A stretch of 64,000 bases of DNA, taken from the NCBI RefSeq assembly GCF_052180245.1, contig NZ_CP197474.1, positions 4,340,001 through 4,404,000 of the forward strand, written 5' to 3'. Below the pieces are notes generated by a model. That model was not told where the DNA came from and did not search any database. It saw only the letters and a program-made list of their open reading frames with translations. The position numbers and the translations under genes were made by a program. Positions 24,330-33,673 of the stretch are shown here, piece by piece. Source of the stretch: Parapusillimonas sp013416435 (GTDB lineage Bacteria > Pseudomonadota > Gammaproteobacteria > Burkholderiales > Burkholderiaceae_B). The number at the start of each line of letters is the position of its first letter. Position 1 is the first letter of the stretch.

Positions 24330-25448
24330 TCAGCGCATGCCGAATGACGTGTTCAAAAAGATGGCGTTCCGGCCGGAAGGCAGCGAGCGCCAGTATTGCG
24401 GTGGCGCTTCCAGCTGCGCACCCAGCTCGGCGGCGGCATGCCATACCCAGCGGGGGTTGTACAGCATCGCCCGTCCCAGCGCGACCATGTCGGCCTGGCC
24501 CGCCGTCACGATATCCTGGGCCTGTCTTGGTTCGGTGATCAAGCCGACGGCCATGGTGGGAACACCCACCTGCTTCTTGACGGCTTCCGCCAAATGGACC
24601 TGGTAGCCGGGCCCGACGGGAATCTTCTGGCGCGGCGAGACGCCGCCGCTGGAAATGTCCAGCCAATCGACCCCGCTCTCCTTCAAGCGCAAGCCCAGCT
24701 CGACGGTCTGTTCTATGGTCCAGCCCGGCTCGTCCTCCAGCCAGTCCGTGCCCGACAGACGTACGCCGACCGGTATCGTGCCGGGCACCGCAGCCCGTAC
24801 CGCATGGAAGACCTCAAGCGGAAACCGCATGCGGTTTTCGAGGCTGCCCCCGTATTCGTCGTTGCGCTGGTTGGAAACCGGCGAGAGAAACTGATGCAAT
24901 AGGTAGCCGTGCGCCGCGTGCAGCTCGATGGCGTCGAAGCCCAGCCGTATGGCACGCTGAGCCGAAGCCACGAAAGCATCGCGGACGCGCGACAAGTCGC
25001 CGGCATCCATTGCCGTCGGCACAGCCTCGCCGGGCTTGTGCGGCACGGCGGACGGCCCCATGGGCTGCCAACCGCCATCGGACTCCGCCAGAAGCTGCCC
25101 CCCTTGCCATGGCGGCGCACTGGACGCCTTGCGGCCGGCATGGCCCAGCTGTATGGCGAGCTTCACCGGGCTCGCCGCCCTGACGATCTTCAGCAGCCCC
25201 GCCATGGCGGCTTCGTTCTCGTCGGACCAAAGCCCCAGGCAGCCCGGAGAGATCCTTCCTTCGGGCGTCACCGCGGTGGCCTCCAGGCACAACAGGCCCA
25301 TGCCGCCCAGGGAAAGGCTGCTGAGATGGGCGACATGCCATTCATTGGCATTGCCGTCCTGCGCCGAGTACTGGCACATGGGAGAAACAATGACGCGATT
25401 CGGCAGAACCAGCCCGCGCAGGGCAATGGGGTCGAAAAGTTGAGCCAT
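24330..25448 (-). CDS. Old yellow enzyme family NAD(P)H:flavin oxidoreductase (YqjM-like)
   Basis: This FMN-dependent ene-reductase acts on activated alkenes or stress-related electrophiles. The 372-residue TIM barrel has the YqjM-class cysteine in VSPMCQYSA (Cys25), HAAHGYLLHQFLSP (His177 and His180, substrate binding), LGHAGRKAS and a C-terminal FMN phosphate region with DMVALGRAMLYNPRW. The substrate is unknown. Its start overlaps the stop of the response-regulator gene by one base, so it probably joins the end of that operon. Confidence 0.92.
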   Translation of the reverse strand: MAQLFDPIALRGLVLPNRVIVSPMCQYSAQDGNANEWHVAHLSSLSLGGMGLLCLEATAVTPEGRISPGCLGLWSDENEAAMAGLLKIVRAASPVKLAIQLGHAGRKASSAPPWQGGQLLAESDGGWQPMGPSAVPHKPGEAVPTAMDAGDLSRVRDAFVASAQRAIRLGFDAIELHAAHGYLLHQFLSPVSNQRNDEYGGSLENRMRFPLEVFHAVRAAVPGTIPVGVRLSGTDWLEDEPGWTIEQTVELGLRLKESGVDWLDISSGGVSPRQKIPVGPGYQVHLAEAVKKQVGVPTMAVGLITEPRQAQDIVTAGQADMVALGRAMLYNPRWVWHAAAELGAQLEAPPQYWRSLPSGRNAIFLNTSFGMR

Positions 25449-26143
25449 CAGTTGTTGGAGCTACTGTGCTTCTTGCGCGAGGAGTCGATGCCCAGCTGCT
25501 TGAGCTTGCGGTACAAGTGAGTGCGTTCCAGGCCTGTCCTTTCGGATACGCGCGTCATGCTGTGATTTTCGCGTCCCAGATGGTATTCGAAGTAGATCCG
25601 CTCGAATTCGTCGCGCGCATCACGCAGCGGCTGATCGAGCGAGATACCGCCCAGCAGGGAATTATTGAGTTCCGCCGCGGGCTCGGCGACAGGCGCCAAG
25701 GCTTCGGTGGTCAATGGCGGAAGATGGTCGGTGCGGCGTTCCGGCAACCGCGCGACGCCGGTTGGCGAGGGCGTGACGACCGGCTTGGCCAAAGCCGCCG
25801 CAATGGTCTTCAAGAGCTTCTGCAGCGTGATGGGTTTTTCAAGGAAGTCGACTGCGCCGATGCGCGTGGCCTCGACCGCCGTATCGACCGTGGCGTGCCC
25901 GCTCATCATGATGACGGGCATGTCGAGCAGGCCTTGCGAGCCCCATTCCTTGAGCAGGCTCACACCGTCCGTATCCGGCATCCAGATGTCGAGCAGCACC
26001 AGATCGGGCCGCGCCCGCAACCGCGCCGCACGCGCCTGCGCGGCGTTCTCTGCGAGTTCGACTGAATGTCCTTCGTCGTAAAGGATTTCGGACAAAAGCT
26101 CACGGATACCAATTTCGTCGTCAACAACCAGAATTCTGGCCAT
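25448..26143 (-). CDS. NtrX-like response regulator lacking the sigma-54 AAA+ domain (PlrR-like)
   Basis: The 231-residue protein has an N-terminal receiver (1-120: DD at 8-9, phospho-Asp52 in VLLDIWMPDTDG, Lys103 in LEKPIT) and a C-terminal Fis-type helix-turn-helix (about 173-220: RDARDEFERIYFEYHLG, then LERTHLYRKLKQLGI). A 50-residue Pro-rich linker joins them. Canonical NtrX is about 450 residues because it has a central AAA+ sigma-54 activator domain, absent here. From memory, this architecture matches Bordetella PlrR. It overlaps or abuts the OYE gene and follows the kinase by ten bases. Confidence 0.92.
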   Translation of the reverse strand: MARILVVDDEIGIRELLSEILYDEGHSVELAENAAQARAARLRARPDLVLLDIWMPDTDGVSLLKEWGSQGLLDMPVIMMSGHATVDTAVEATRIGAVDFLEKPITLQKLLKTIAAALAKPVVTPSPTGVARLPERRTDHLPPLTTEALAPVAEPAAELNNSLLGGISLDQPLRDARDEFERIYFEYHLGRENHSMTRVSERTGLERTHLYRKLKQLGIDSSRKKHSSSNN

Positions 26144-26153
26144 AAAGCGTCAC

Positions 26154-28550
26154 CTACCTTTTTTCCGCATTATCGTTCCCTTGCCTTTCTTCGTCCAGCG
26201 AAGACGCTGGTTCGGCAAGGCGCGTCAAGAGGATGGATATGCGAGCCCCCCCTTCGCGACGGTTAGAAATATCGATGCGACCGCCGTGTTCTTCGATAAT
26301 TTTTTTAACTATAGCAAGTCCCAGGCCTGTCCCGCTCGCCTTCGTCGTCACATAGGGCTCGAAAACCCGCGCCAGCACCTGCGAAGGGAACCCGCAGCCA
26401 TTGTCCGTGATCGTGAGCCGCACGCCCGAACGCTGGCTTTCGCCCTCGGTGCCCGAATGCGTGAGCTTGGTCTGCACGTGGATGCGGGCATCGGCCAACG
26501 GCTGGTGCTGCGAGGCCGCGTCCCGCGCGTTGGCCATCAAATTATGGATCACCTGGCGCAGCTGGGTGGGATCCCCCTCGATGTCGGGTACGTCGCGATC
26601 GAAGTCGACATCGACATGCACGCTCTGGCCATCGTCGCGCACCATGCCGCCCGCGGGATCCCATCCGTACAGTGCCAGCACATCGGCAATCAACGCATTG
26701 ATTTCGATGCGTTGCATCTGCGCGGGGGGCGTGCGCGCATACTCGCGGAAATCATCCACCATCTGCTTCAGCGAAGCCACTTGATTGACGATGGTGGTGG
26801 TCGACCGCATGAGCATCGCCGCGTCGTTATCGTTCAGCTTCCCCGCCAGCTTCATGGCAAGCCGTTCAGCCGACAGCTGTATGGGCGTCAACGGATTCTT
26901 GATCTCGTGCGCGAGCCTGCGCGCAACTTCGCCCCACGCGACCGTTCGATTGGCGGAAATCACCTCGCTGATGTCGTCGAACACGACCAGATAGCCGTTG
27001 CCCCGTCCATCGACCCGCAAGTGCGTTCCACGCGCCAACAGGGTGACAATGTGTTTTTTCTTTTCGTTGTCGTCCGCCGCCTCGAGCTCCAGCTCGAACT
27101 GCTGTTGCCAGTATTGGCGCTCGGAGCCGACGGCGGCATGGGCGGCGAAGGCCTGGCGGATGAGCTGGGACAGCGCGAAGGCGCCATCGGCGGTCTCCAG
27201 CGGCCTGCCCTTCACCGAACGCAGATCGGTGCGCAGAATGCTCTGCGCACCCTGGTTGAACATGCTCACCCTGAACATTTCATCGAACACCAGCACGCCC
27301 GAAGAGAGATTGCTCAGGACCGACTCGAGATAAACATTCGACCGCTCCAGCTGCTGCCGATTGTTCTCGACCATATGCCGGGCCTCGTCGAGCTGGCGCG
27401 TCATGGCGTTGAAAGAGCGGGTCAATTGCCCCACCTCGTCTTTCTCCGGCGGCTCGGGCAAGGGCCGATAATCGCCTACGCCGACCGCCTGGGTGCCGGC
27501 AGCCAGCGACAGCAGCGGCCGAACGAGCCTGCGCGACACCGACAGCGCAAAGACAATGGCCGCGAAAACCGCCAGGATAAGCGCCAGGGTCAGCGTGATG
27601 CCATACAGCTTGCGCAGCCCCAGGCGCGACAGGGCCAGTTCCTGGTAGTCCCTGAACCCTTGCTGGACCTGGTTGGCATTGCGTGCGATCTGCTCGGGCA
27701 CGGGCTCGATCACCTGCAGCCAACGCGCATCGGGCGCCATGCCCAGCAAGGATGAAAACCGCTCCACCGTGTTGATGGGCAGGACCACGCGCAGGTGCAG
27801 CCCGGCCTGCGCCGCGCCCTCCCCATCCGGGCCTTTCGCCGCTTCGTCGACCTCGTCGGCCTCGGCCGCCGAATAGTAGCGCGCCACCCTCAGCTGATTG
27901 ATGACCGACGCAGGCGGCAGATCGGGCAGCAATTGCCCGTAAGCCGAAGAACTGAAGGCGATCAGCCGCCCATTGCCGGTGAAGATAAGCGCTTCGGCCA
28001 CGCCAGACGATTCGCGCAGCCGGGAAATGACCAGCGACATTTCGGCTTCATTGGCATTGCCCAGCTTCGCCGACATTTCCTTGGCGCGGGCATTCAGGTC
28101 GTCGAGCTGGGAATCGAGCGCCGCTCGCCCCAGGTTCAAGCCCGCCTCGAGCGCCGTATCGACACGCACGTTGAACCAGGACTCGATGGACCGCGACATG
28201 AACTCGACCGAGAGCACGTATATCAACGCCCCCGGCAGCACGCCGATCAGCGCGAAATACAAGGTGAACCGGGCGGTGAGCCTGGCGCCGAATTGCCTGC
28301 GCCGGATCTGGCGGAGCAGCCTTGCCGACAAGGCCAGCACCCAGAAGATCAGCGCAACGGCAAGTATCCCATTGAGCACCAGCAGCGTGTCGTACTGCTG
28401 CGCATAGCGCGACGCATTGCCCGTGGACCATACCAGCAAGGCAAGCAGCGCCAGCGCGCTGAGCGCCGCCACGACCAGCGCTGCCCGCAAGCCCCAGCGT
28501 ATCAACGCTGAGGCTCGGCCACCGAGATTGAAAAATTGAAGTTTTTCCAT
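26154..28550 (-). CDS. NtrY-like membrane histidine kinase (PlrS-like)
   Basis: The 798-residue sensor has four predicted membrane segments (about 21-42, 57-77, 97-116, 318-338), the last three framing a periplasmic region of about 200 residues. A HAMP domain (about 340-395), a PAS domain (about 405-530), the phospho-acceptor H-box EVARRLAHEIKNPLTP (His548), and an HATPase with NLMANARDA, DNGCGFP and GTGLGLAIVKKI follow. This is the NtrY plan; from memory, Bordetella PlrS. The ATG at 28550 is used; another at 28568 would add six residues. It overlaps the DUF4390 gene by 49 bases. Confidence 0.93.
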   Translation of the reverse strand: MEKLQFFNLGGRASALIRWGLRAALVVAALSALALLALLVWSTGNASRYAQQYDTLLVLNGILAVALIFWVLALSARLLRQIRRRQFGARLTARFTLYFALIGVLPGALIYVLSVEFMSRSIESWFNVRVDTALEAGLNLGRAALDSQLDDLNARAKEMSAKLGNANEAEMSLVISRLRESSGVAEALIFTGNGRLIAFSSSAYGQLLPDLPPASVINQLRVARYYSAAEADEVDEAAKGPDGEGAAQAGLHLRVVLPINTVERFSSLLGMAPDARWLQVIEPVPEQIARNANQVQQGFRDYQELALSRLGLRKLYGITLTLALILAVFAAIVFALSVSRRLVRPLLSLAAGTQAVGVGDYRPLPEPPEKDEVGQLTRSFNAMTRQLDEARHMVENNRQQLERSNVYLESVLSNLSSGVLVFDEMFRVSMFNQGAQSILRTDLRSVKGRPLETADGAFALSQLIRQAFAAHAAVGSERQYWQQQFELELEAADDNEKKKHIVTLLARGTHLRVDGRGNGYLVVFDDISEVISANRTVAWGEVARRLAHEIKNPLTPIQLSAERLAMKLAGKLNDNDAAMLMRSTTTIVNQVASLKQMVDDFREYARTPPAQMQRIEINALIADVLALYGWDPAGGMVRDDGQSVHVDVDFDRDVPDIEGDPTQLRQVIHNLMANARDAASQHQPLADARIHVQTKLTHSGTEGESQRSGVRLTITDNGCGFPSQVLARVFEPYVTTKASGTGLGLAIVKKIIEEHGGRIDISNRREGGARISILLTRLAEPASSLDEERQGNDNAEKR

Positions 28551-29083
28551 GGAGTAGCAAGCGACCATGCGCTGCTGTTCAAGGCGTCGACCTGAAATGG
28601 CCGCGCCAGAAGCGAAGTATCGAGACGCACCCGGATGCGGCCCTCGTATGGCTCATCGTGCTCCAGGTCGCCTATGTCGGCGACCGCCCAGCCGCGAATG
28701 TTCCGCACCAGCGACAAGGCATTGTCCAGTGACGATTCGGGCAGTGAGAGCTCTCCGGTACCCACGCGCCATTGCCTGGTCAGCGCGTTATACACGATGC
28801 GCCATGTCAGTTGCTCGTCGACGACCACCTTGTCGAACCACCACCATCTTTTCGAAACGATCTTGAGATCGGCCGTGAAGTAAATGGGCACGCCTTTCTC
28901 GGCGGCATTGCGCAAGTCGCCCGCTACGTCCAGTTGGACATCGGCATCGATATAAAGCTTGCCCTCCCGAACCTGCGGTTCGACACGCAAAACGCGCTCG
29001 CCCGTCTCCTCCGTGCTGACCTCGGCGCACGCAGCCCCAGCCAACGCCAGGGAAAGGAAAACGGAAAACAGCAATCGCAGCAT
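28502..29083 (-). CDS. DUF4390 family exported protein
   Basis: The 193-residue precursor has a signal peptide (MLRLLFSVFLSLALAGAACA, cleavage near residue 20) and then a beta-rich domain with DVQLDVAGDLRNAAEKGVPIYFTADLKI and WRIVYNALTRQWRV, the DUF4390 pattern. Function is unknown. It lies between rsmB and the NtrY-like kinase and overlaps the kinase gene, so it may be a periplasmic accessory to that sensor; this is inferred from position only. Confidence 0.88.
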   Translation of the reverse strand: MLRLLFSVFLSLALAGAACAEVSTEETGERVLRVEPQVREGKLYIDADVQLDVAGDLRNAAEKGVPIYFTADLKIVSKRWWWFDKVVVDEQLTWRIVYNALTRQWRVGTGELSLPESSLDNALSLVRNIRGWAVADIGDLEHDEPYEGRIRVRLDTSLLARPFQVDALNSSAWSLATPWKNFNFSISVAEPQR

Positions 29084-29163
29084 TCAGGGCCTATTAACGC
29101 TCAATAGGAAGATAAGGTCGATCATTACACATCGGCGGATGGGAAATCGTCATTTTTGACGAG

Positions 29164-30573
29164 TCACGCTCTCTTGGCAAACAAAGCATAAAAAAAGCCG
29201 TCGTGCGCCATTATGGGCCGTTCGGCCAGGGGCAGCATCTGGCCGGGTGCTTCCAGGCGCAGGGCATCGGCGTGGCGGTGCTGAAAATGCTGTGCCTGCT
29301 CTTCACACTCTTCCGGAAAAATAGAGCAGGTGGCATACAGAAGATGGCCGCCCGGCCGCAAGGCGCACCACAGTGCATCCACGATGCGGCGCTGCAGGGC
29401 CGAGGTCTTTGCGATGTCGGCCTCACGGCGAAGCCAGCGGATATCGGGATGGCGGCGCACCACGCCGGAGGCCGTGCAGGGAACATCGGCAAGAATCGCG
29501 TCGAAGGGTACGCCGTCCCACCATGACTCGAGCTCGGCGGCATCGGCCTGCTTCAGGGAAACGTCGCCGCGGTCCAGCCCGAGCCTGGCAAGGTTTTCCC
29601 GCACGCGCCCGAGCCGGGCGGCATCGGCATCGATCGCCAGCAAGCTGAGGTCGGCTCGTTCAAGCAAATGCGCGGTCTTGCCGCCGGGAGCGGCGCAGGC
29701 ATCGAGCACGCGCATGCCCGGCGTCAAGGGCAAAAGGACACCCGCCTGCTGCGCGGCGTAATCCTGAACGGAGAACCAGCCCTGATCAAAGCCGGGAATG
29801 TCCTGCACCGGGCTGGGCGTGCGCAATGTGATGGCGTCGCCGCCCCGATGAAAAGCCGGCATGCCCGACGCATCGAGGGCGTCCAGCATTCCTTGAACGG
29901 TGGTCCGCCGCGCATTCACGCGCAGCGTCATCGGCCCCGGCTCATCGGATGCCTTCAGCAAGGCTTCCCATTGCTCAGGATAGGCCTTGCCCAGGCGCCT
30001 GACCCACCAGTCCGGAAAATTGAAGCGGGCTTCGAGAGAATCCTTCGCCTGCGTTAAAATAGCATTGCGTTCTCGAATATAGTTCCTGAGCGTTCCATTC
30101 AATAGCGCTTTGTAGGCACGCATTTTCGGTTGCGCCGACACCGCAGTCACGGCCTGGTCAACCACGGTATGCACGGCATACACGGGCAAGTGGCGCGCAG
30201 CGGGTTCGTCCTTCTGTGCCTGTTCGTCCTTCTGTGCCTCATGCTCTACAGCGGTTTCGAGCAGTGCCAGCGACACGAGCAGCAAGGCATCGAACAGCGG
30301 GTTGGGCGGCTTGCGGCTGACCAGAATCCGCCTGGCATGGCGGGCCTGCCCCAATTTGCGCATGGCATGAAATGACACCGCCTGCGCCGACGCCCGCAAT
30401 TCGGCTGGCGTTGCGGCGAGGCTGTCCGACAACGACCTGCCGGCCAGCACGTCGCGCACATTGCGGGCGCTGGCCAGCAGGGTGTCGGATAAGCTGATGC
30501 TTCGATGCCTGGAAGAATTAAGATGCACGACGGCAAAAATCAGTATGAGTGGCTTTGAATCGGACTTTATCAT
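29164..30573 (-). CDS. rsmB: 16S rRNA (cytosine(967)-C(5))-methyltransferase RsmB
   Basis: RsmB (Fmu/Sun) methylates C967 of 16S rRNA. It has an N-terminal NusB-like helical domain (ISLSDTLLASARNVRDVL onward) and a C-terminal Rossmann methyltransferase with LDACAAPGGKTAHLLE, ADVPCTASGVVRRHPDIRW and YATCSIFPEE, the two catalytic cysteines. The start is uncertain: ATGs at 30597 and 30573 and a GTG at 30528 are in frame, none with a good ribosome site; homologues fit the shorter forms. A short Gln/Lys/Glu duplication (two AQKDE units) lies near residues 118-128. It is the first gene of the rsmB-DUF4390-kinase-regulator group. Confidence 0.93.
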   Translation of the reverse strand: MIKSDSKPLILIFAVVHLNSSRHRSISLSDTLLASARNVRDVLAGRSLSDSLAATPAELRASAQAVSFHAMRKLGQARHARRILVSRKPPNPLFDALLLVSLALLETAVEHEAQKDEQAQKDEPAARHLPVYAVHTVVDQAVTAVSAQPKMRAYKALLNGTLRNYIRERNAILTQAKDSLEARFNFPDWWVRRLGKAYPEQWEALLKASDEPGPMTLRVNARRTTVQGMLDALDASGMPAFHRGGDAITLRTPSPVQDIPGFDQGWFSVQDYAAQQAGVLLPLTPGMRVLDACAAPGGKTAHLLERADLSLLAIDADAARLGRVRENLARLGLDRGDVSLKQADAAELESWWDGVPFDAILADVPCTASGVVRRHPDIRWLRREADIAKTSALQRRIVDALWCALRPGGHLLYATCSIFPEECEEQAQHFQHRHADALRLEAPGQMLPLAERPIMAHDGFFYALFAKRA

Positions 30574-30660
30574 CAAAAACGGGCGCGGCCGGACCATGGC
30601 GGACCCGGCAACCGTTAAAATTCTTTTCTTTTCCGGGGCACGGCCCCCACGAGGTTATCC

Positions 30661-31977
30661 ATGAGTTCCCCAAAAGTCGGCTTCGTCAGTCTGGGCTGCC
30701 CGAAAGCGCTGGTCGACTCCGAGCGTATCCTGACGCAATTGCGCACGGAAGGCTATGCCATCACACCCGACTACGACAATGCGGACGTCGTCGTCGTCAA
30801 TACCTGCGGCTTCATTGACAGCGCGAAGGCCGAATCCCTGGAAGCCATCGGCGAAGCCATTGCCGAGAACGGGAAAGTCATCGTGACAGGCTGCATGGGC
30901 GTGGAAGAGAACCTCATCCGCGAAGTGCATCCGGCCGTGCTGGCCGTCACCGGCCCACAGCAGTACGAGCAGGTCGTGCGTGCGGTGCACGAGGCGGCCC
31001 CGCCCAGCATCGAACATGATCCGTATGTCGATCTGGTGCCTCCCCAGGGCATCAAGCTGACCCCGCGCCATTACGCCTATCTGAAGATCTCGGAAGGCTG
31101 CAACCACCGCTGCAGCTTCTGTATCATCCCGTCCATGCGCGGCGACCTGGTCAGCCGCCCCATAGGCGACGTCATGGGCGAGGCGGAACGCCTCGTCAAG
31201 GCAGGCGTGAAGGAACTGCTGGTGATCTCGCAGGACACCAGCGCCTACGGCGTCGACGTCAAGTTCCGCAGCGGCTTCTGGAACGGGCGCCCCATCAAGA
31301 CCCACATGACGCAGCTCAGCGAAGCGCTTTCGGGTTTTGGCGCGTGGGTGCGCCTGCATTATGTGTATCCTTACCCGCACGTCGATGAAGTGATCCCATT
31401 GATGGCGGACGGCAAGATCCTGCCTTATCTGGACATTCCTTTCCAGCATGCCAGCCCCCGTGTCCTGAAAGCCATGAAGCGGCCCGCCTTTGAAGACAAA
31501 ACGCTGGCACGCATCAAAAGCTGGCGCGTAGCCTGTCCGGACTTGACCTTGCGCTCTACGTTCATCGTAGGGTTTCCCGGCGAAACCGAAGAAGACTTCC
31601 AGTATCTGCTGGACTGGATGACCGAAGCGCAACTCGACCGCGTCGGCTGCTTCCAGTATTCGCCGGTGCAAGGCGCCAAGGCCAACGAACTTTCCGATCA
31701 CGTCCCCGACGAAGTCAAGCAAGACCGCTGGAACCGCTTCATGGAGCATCAGCAGCGGATTTCCTCAGAGCGTCTCGCGCAGAAGATCGGCCGTGAAATC
31801 GACGTGATCATCGACGAGATCGACGAGGACGGCCCTATCGGCCGGTCCAGCGCCGATGCGCCTGAAATGGACGGCAGCGTGTTCGTGGAAACCGACAAGA
31901 CCCTCGCGCCGGGCGATATCGTCCGCGTACGCGTCACCGACTCGGACGAATACGACCTGTACGGTACGCAGGTTTAG
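30661..31977 (+). CDS. rimO: Ribosomal protein S12 methylthiotransferase RimO
   Basis: RimO is a radical-SAM enzyme that methylthiolates Asp88 (E. coli numbering) of ribosomal protein S12. The 438-residue product has an N-terminal MTTase domain with cluster cysteines near 13, 49 and 78, the radical-SAM motif GCNHRCSFC (Cys147, 151, 154), and a C-terminal TRAM domain (about 370-438). A GAGG ribosome site lies seven bases before the ATG. Its TAG stop shares its last base with palindromic repeat cluster 7. Confidence 0.96.
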   Translation: MSSPKVGFVSLGCPKALVDSERILTQLRTEGYAITPDYDNADVVVVNTCGFIDSAKAESLEAIGEAIAENGKVIVTGCMGVEENLIREVHPAVLAVTGPQQYEQVVRAVHEAAPPSIEHDPYVDLVPPQGIKLTPRHYAYLKISEGCNHRCSFCIIPSMRGDLVSRPIGDVMGEAERLVKAGVKELLVISQDTSAYGVDVKFRSGFWNGRPIKTHMTQLSEALSGFGAWVRLHYVYPYPHVDEVIPLMADGKILPYLDIPFQHASPRVLKAMKRPAFEDKTLARIKSWRVACPDLTLRSTFIVGFPGETEEDFQYLLDWMTEAQLDRVGCFQYSPVQGAKANELSDHVPDEVKQDRWNRFMEHQQRISSERLAQKIGREIDVIIDEIDEDGPIGRSSADAPEMDGSVFVETDKTLAPGDIVRVRVTDSDEYDLYGTQV

Positions 31978-32050
31978 GGGTCAGACCCCATGCGGGGTCC
32001 GACCCCGGCAAACCAAGGAAGGGGTCAGACCCCGGATGGGGTCTGACCCC
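31977..32050. repeat. Palindromic repeat cluster 7, between rimO and fmt
   Basis: Copies are at 31977-32006 (A on the left, C on the right: one of two mismatched copies; spacer ATGC) and 32021-32050 (spacer GGAT). The first begins on the G of the rimO stop. The second contains the fmt stop codon (32025-32027, read on the minus strand) and its final codons. Confidence 0.92.
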
Positions 32051-32987
32051 CCGGCTGCCAGCCCTGCACGAAGGCCGACACGGGCTGGCGCTTACCGCCG
32101 GCCTTTTGCAGCTCCAGAAGACGCAACACGCCATCGCCGGTCGCAATGTCCACGCCTTCGGCCCCGACCGACAGAACATCGCCCGGCTGCTCCGCCGGCT
32201 TGCCGGGAAGCGCCGCCGCCCGCCAGACCTTGACCGGGTCGGCCAGGCCGGGCAGGCGCATGGTCGAACCCGGCACCGGATCGAAAGCGCGTATGCGCCG
32301 CGCCAGTTGCACTGCCGGCAGTGTGAAATCCAATGGCGACTCCGATTTTTCCAGCTTGGCGGCGTATGTCGCGCCCTCGGACGGCTGCGGCTCCGCGTGC
32401 AACGCATTTGCCCCGGCGGCTTCGATCGCCTCGACAATCGCCCTCGCGCCCACCTGCGCCAGATCATCGTGCAGGCTGGCGGCAGTGTGCTCCGGCGTGA
32501 TCGGCACGACGCGGGTCAGCAGCATGTCGCCGGTGTCCAGGCCCTGGTCCATCTGCATGATCGTGACGCCGGTCTGTGCGTCGCCCGCTTCGATCGCGCG
32601 CTGTATGGGAGCGGCGCCACGCCAGCGCGGCAAGAGGCTGGCATGGATATTGAAGCAGCCGCGGGCCGGAAGATTCAGCACCCATTCGGGCAGGATGAGC
32701 CCGTATGCGGCCACGACCATCAATTCGGGCTGCGCATCGAGCAATGCCTGGCGCGCAGCGGCGGCATCTTCGGGATACTTGCCATCGAGCCGAAGACTGC
32801 GCGGCTGGCAAACGGGAATGCCCGCCGCCAGCGCACCCTGCTTCACGGCGCTGGGCATCAGCTTCAGGCCCCGTCCGGACGGGCGGTCGGGCTGGGTCAG
32901 GACCAGGGGCACCTGGTGCCCGGCCGCCAGGATGGCATCCAGCGCCAGGCGGGCGAATTCAGGGGTTCCGGCAAATACGATACGCAT
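32025..32987 (-). CDS. fmt: Methionyl-tRNA formyltransferase, C-terminus supplied by a repeat
   Basis: Fmt formylates initiator Met-tRNA. The 320-residue protein starts MRIVFAGTPEFARLALDA and has LTQPDRPSGRG, the catalytic region FNIHASLLPRWRGAAPIQRAI with GDAQTGVTIMQMDQGLDTGDML, and the OB-fold C-terminal domain. The last eight residues, GGQTPSGV, and the TGA are read from the palindrome at 32021-32050 in its third frame. The start is the ATG at 32987; upstream sequence in frame is not conserved. It is followed (upstream on this strand) by def 64 bases away, the usual def-fmt pair. Confidence 0.95.
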   Translation of the reverse strand: MRIVFAGTPEFARLALDAILAAGHQVPLVLTQPDRPSGRGLKLMPSAVKQGALAAGIPVCQPRSLRLDGKYPEDAAAARQALLDAQPELMVVAAYGLILPEWVLNLPARGCFNIHASLLPRWRGAAPIQRAIEAGDAQTGVTIMQMDQGLDTGDMLLTRVVPITPEHTAASLHDDLAQVGARAIVEAIEAAGANALHAEPQPSEGATYAAKLEKSESPLDFTLPAVQLARRIRAFDPVPGSTMRLPGLADPVKVWRAAALPGKPAEQPGDVLSVGAEGVDIATGDGVLRLLELQKAGGKRQPVSAFVQGWQPGGQTPSGV

Positions 32988-33051
32988 AATGAAAAAAGGC
33001 CGATGCGCTGAAACGAACCGGCCATCATGAAAAAGTGGATGGGGAGCGGGA

Positions 33052-33564
33052 TCAAGCCCTGAGCGCTTCGCGCTCCTGCTTGCGCAGCCGCGTCTTGATG
33101 CGGTTTTGCTTGAGAACGGAAAGATATTCCACGAAGACCTTGCCCAGCAGATGGTCGAGCTCATGCTGCACGCAGACGGCGAGCAGGCCTTCGGCGTCGA
33201 ACTCGTAGGTTTCGCCCTTTTCGTTCAAGGCCCGAACGCGTATGCGCGCAGCGCGCTCGACCTCGTCGTAGACGCCGGGCACCGACAGGCAGCCTTCTTC
33301 GTAGACTTGCTTTTCATCGCTCTTCCAGATGATTTCCGGGTTGATGAGCACGATGAGCTCGTTGCCTTCTTCGGAGACGTCGATGACCACCACGCGCTCA
33401 TGCACGTCGACCTGGGTTGCGGCAAGGCCCACGCCCGGCGCGGCGTACATGGTTTCGGCCATGTCGCGCACCAGTTGGCGGATACGGTCGTCGACCACCT
33501 GGACCGGCTTTGCAACCTTGTGCAAGCGGGTGTCCGGATAGCGAAGAATGGAGAGCAAAGCCAT
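33052..33564 (-). CDS. def: Peptide deformylase
   Basis: Def removes the N-formyl group from new proteins. The 170-residue metalloenzyme shows all three motifs: GVGLAATQ (44-51), EGCLSVP (90-96, metal ligand Cys92) and QHELDHL (His134, Glu135, His138). It is divergent from dprA and upstream of fmt on the same strand, forming the common def-fmt pair. Confidence 0.97.
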   Translation of the reverse strand: MALLSILRYPDTRLHKVAKPVQVVDDRIRQLVRDMAETMYAAPGVGLAATQVDVHERVVVIDVSEEGNELIVLINPEIIWKSDEKQVYEEGCLSVPGVYDEVERAARIRVRALNEKGETYEFDAEGLLAVCVQHELDHLLGKVFVEYLSVLKQNRIKTRLRKQEREALRA

Positions 33565-33673
33565 GAAGAAAATCTCGAGATTCGTGTAAGCCTCTATGAT
33601 AAAACAAAGTTTTGACTATGACCATTCAAGGCGCCGGCCTCCCGCTGAACCCGGCCTTGTGTCAAACTAGGAT

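Noticed and set aside
26181..27755. Open frame of about 520 codons on the plus strand opposite the NtrY-like kinase
   Set aside because: Antisense shadow; the kinase boxes on the minus strand are intact.
29148..29161. Small hairpin CGTCATTTTTGACG just past the rsmB stop
   Set aside because: A five-base-pair stem with no T-run on the minus strand is too weak to call a terminator, and the next gene looks co-transcribed.
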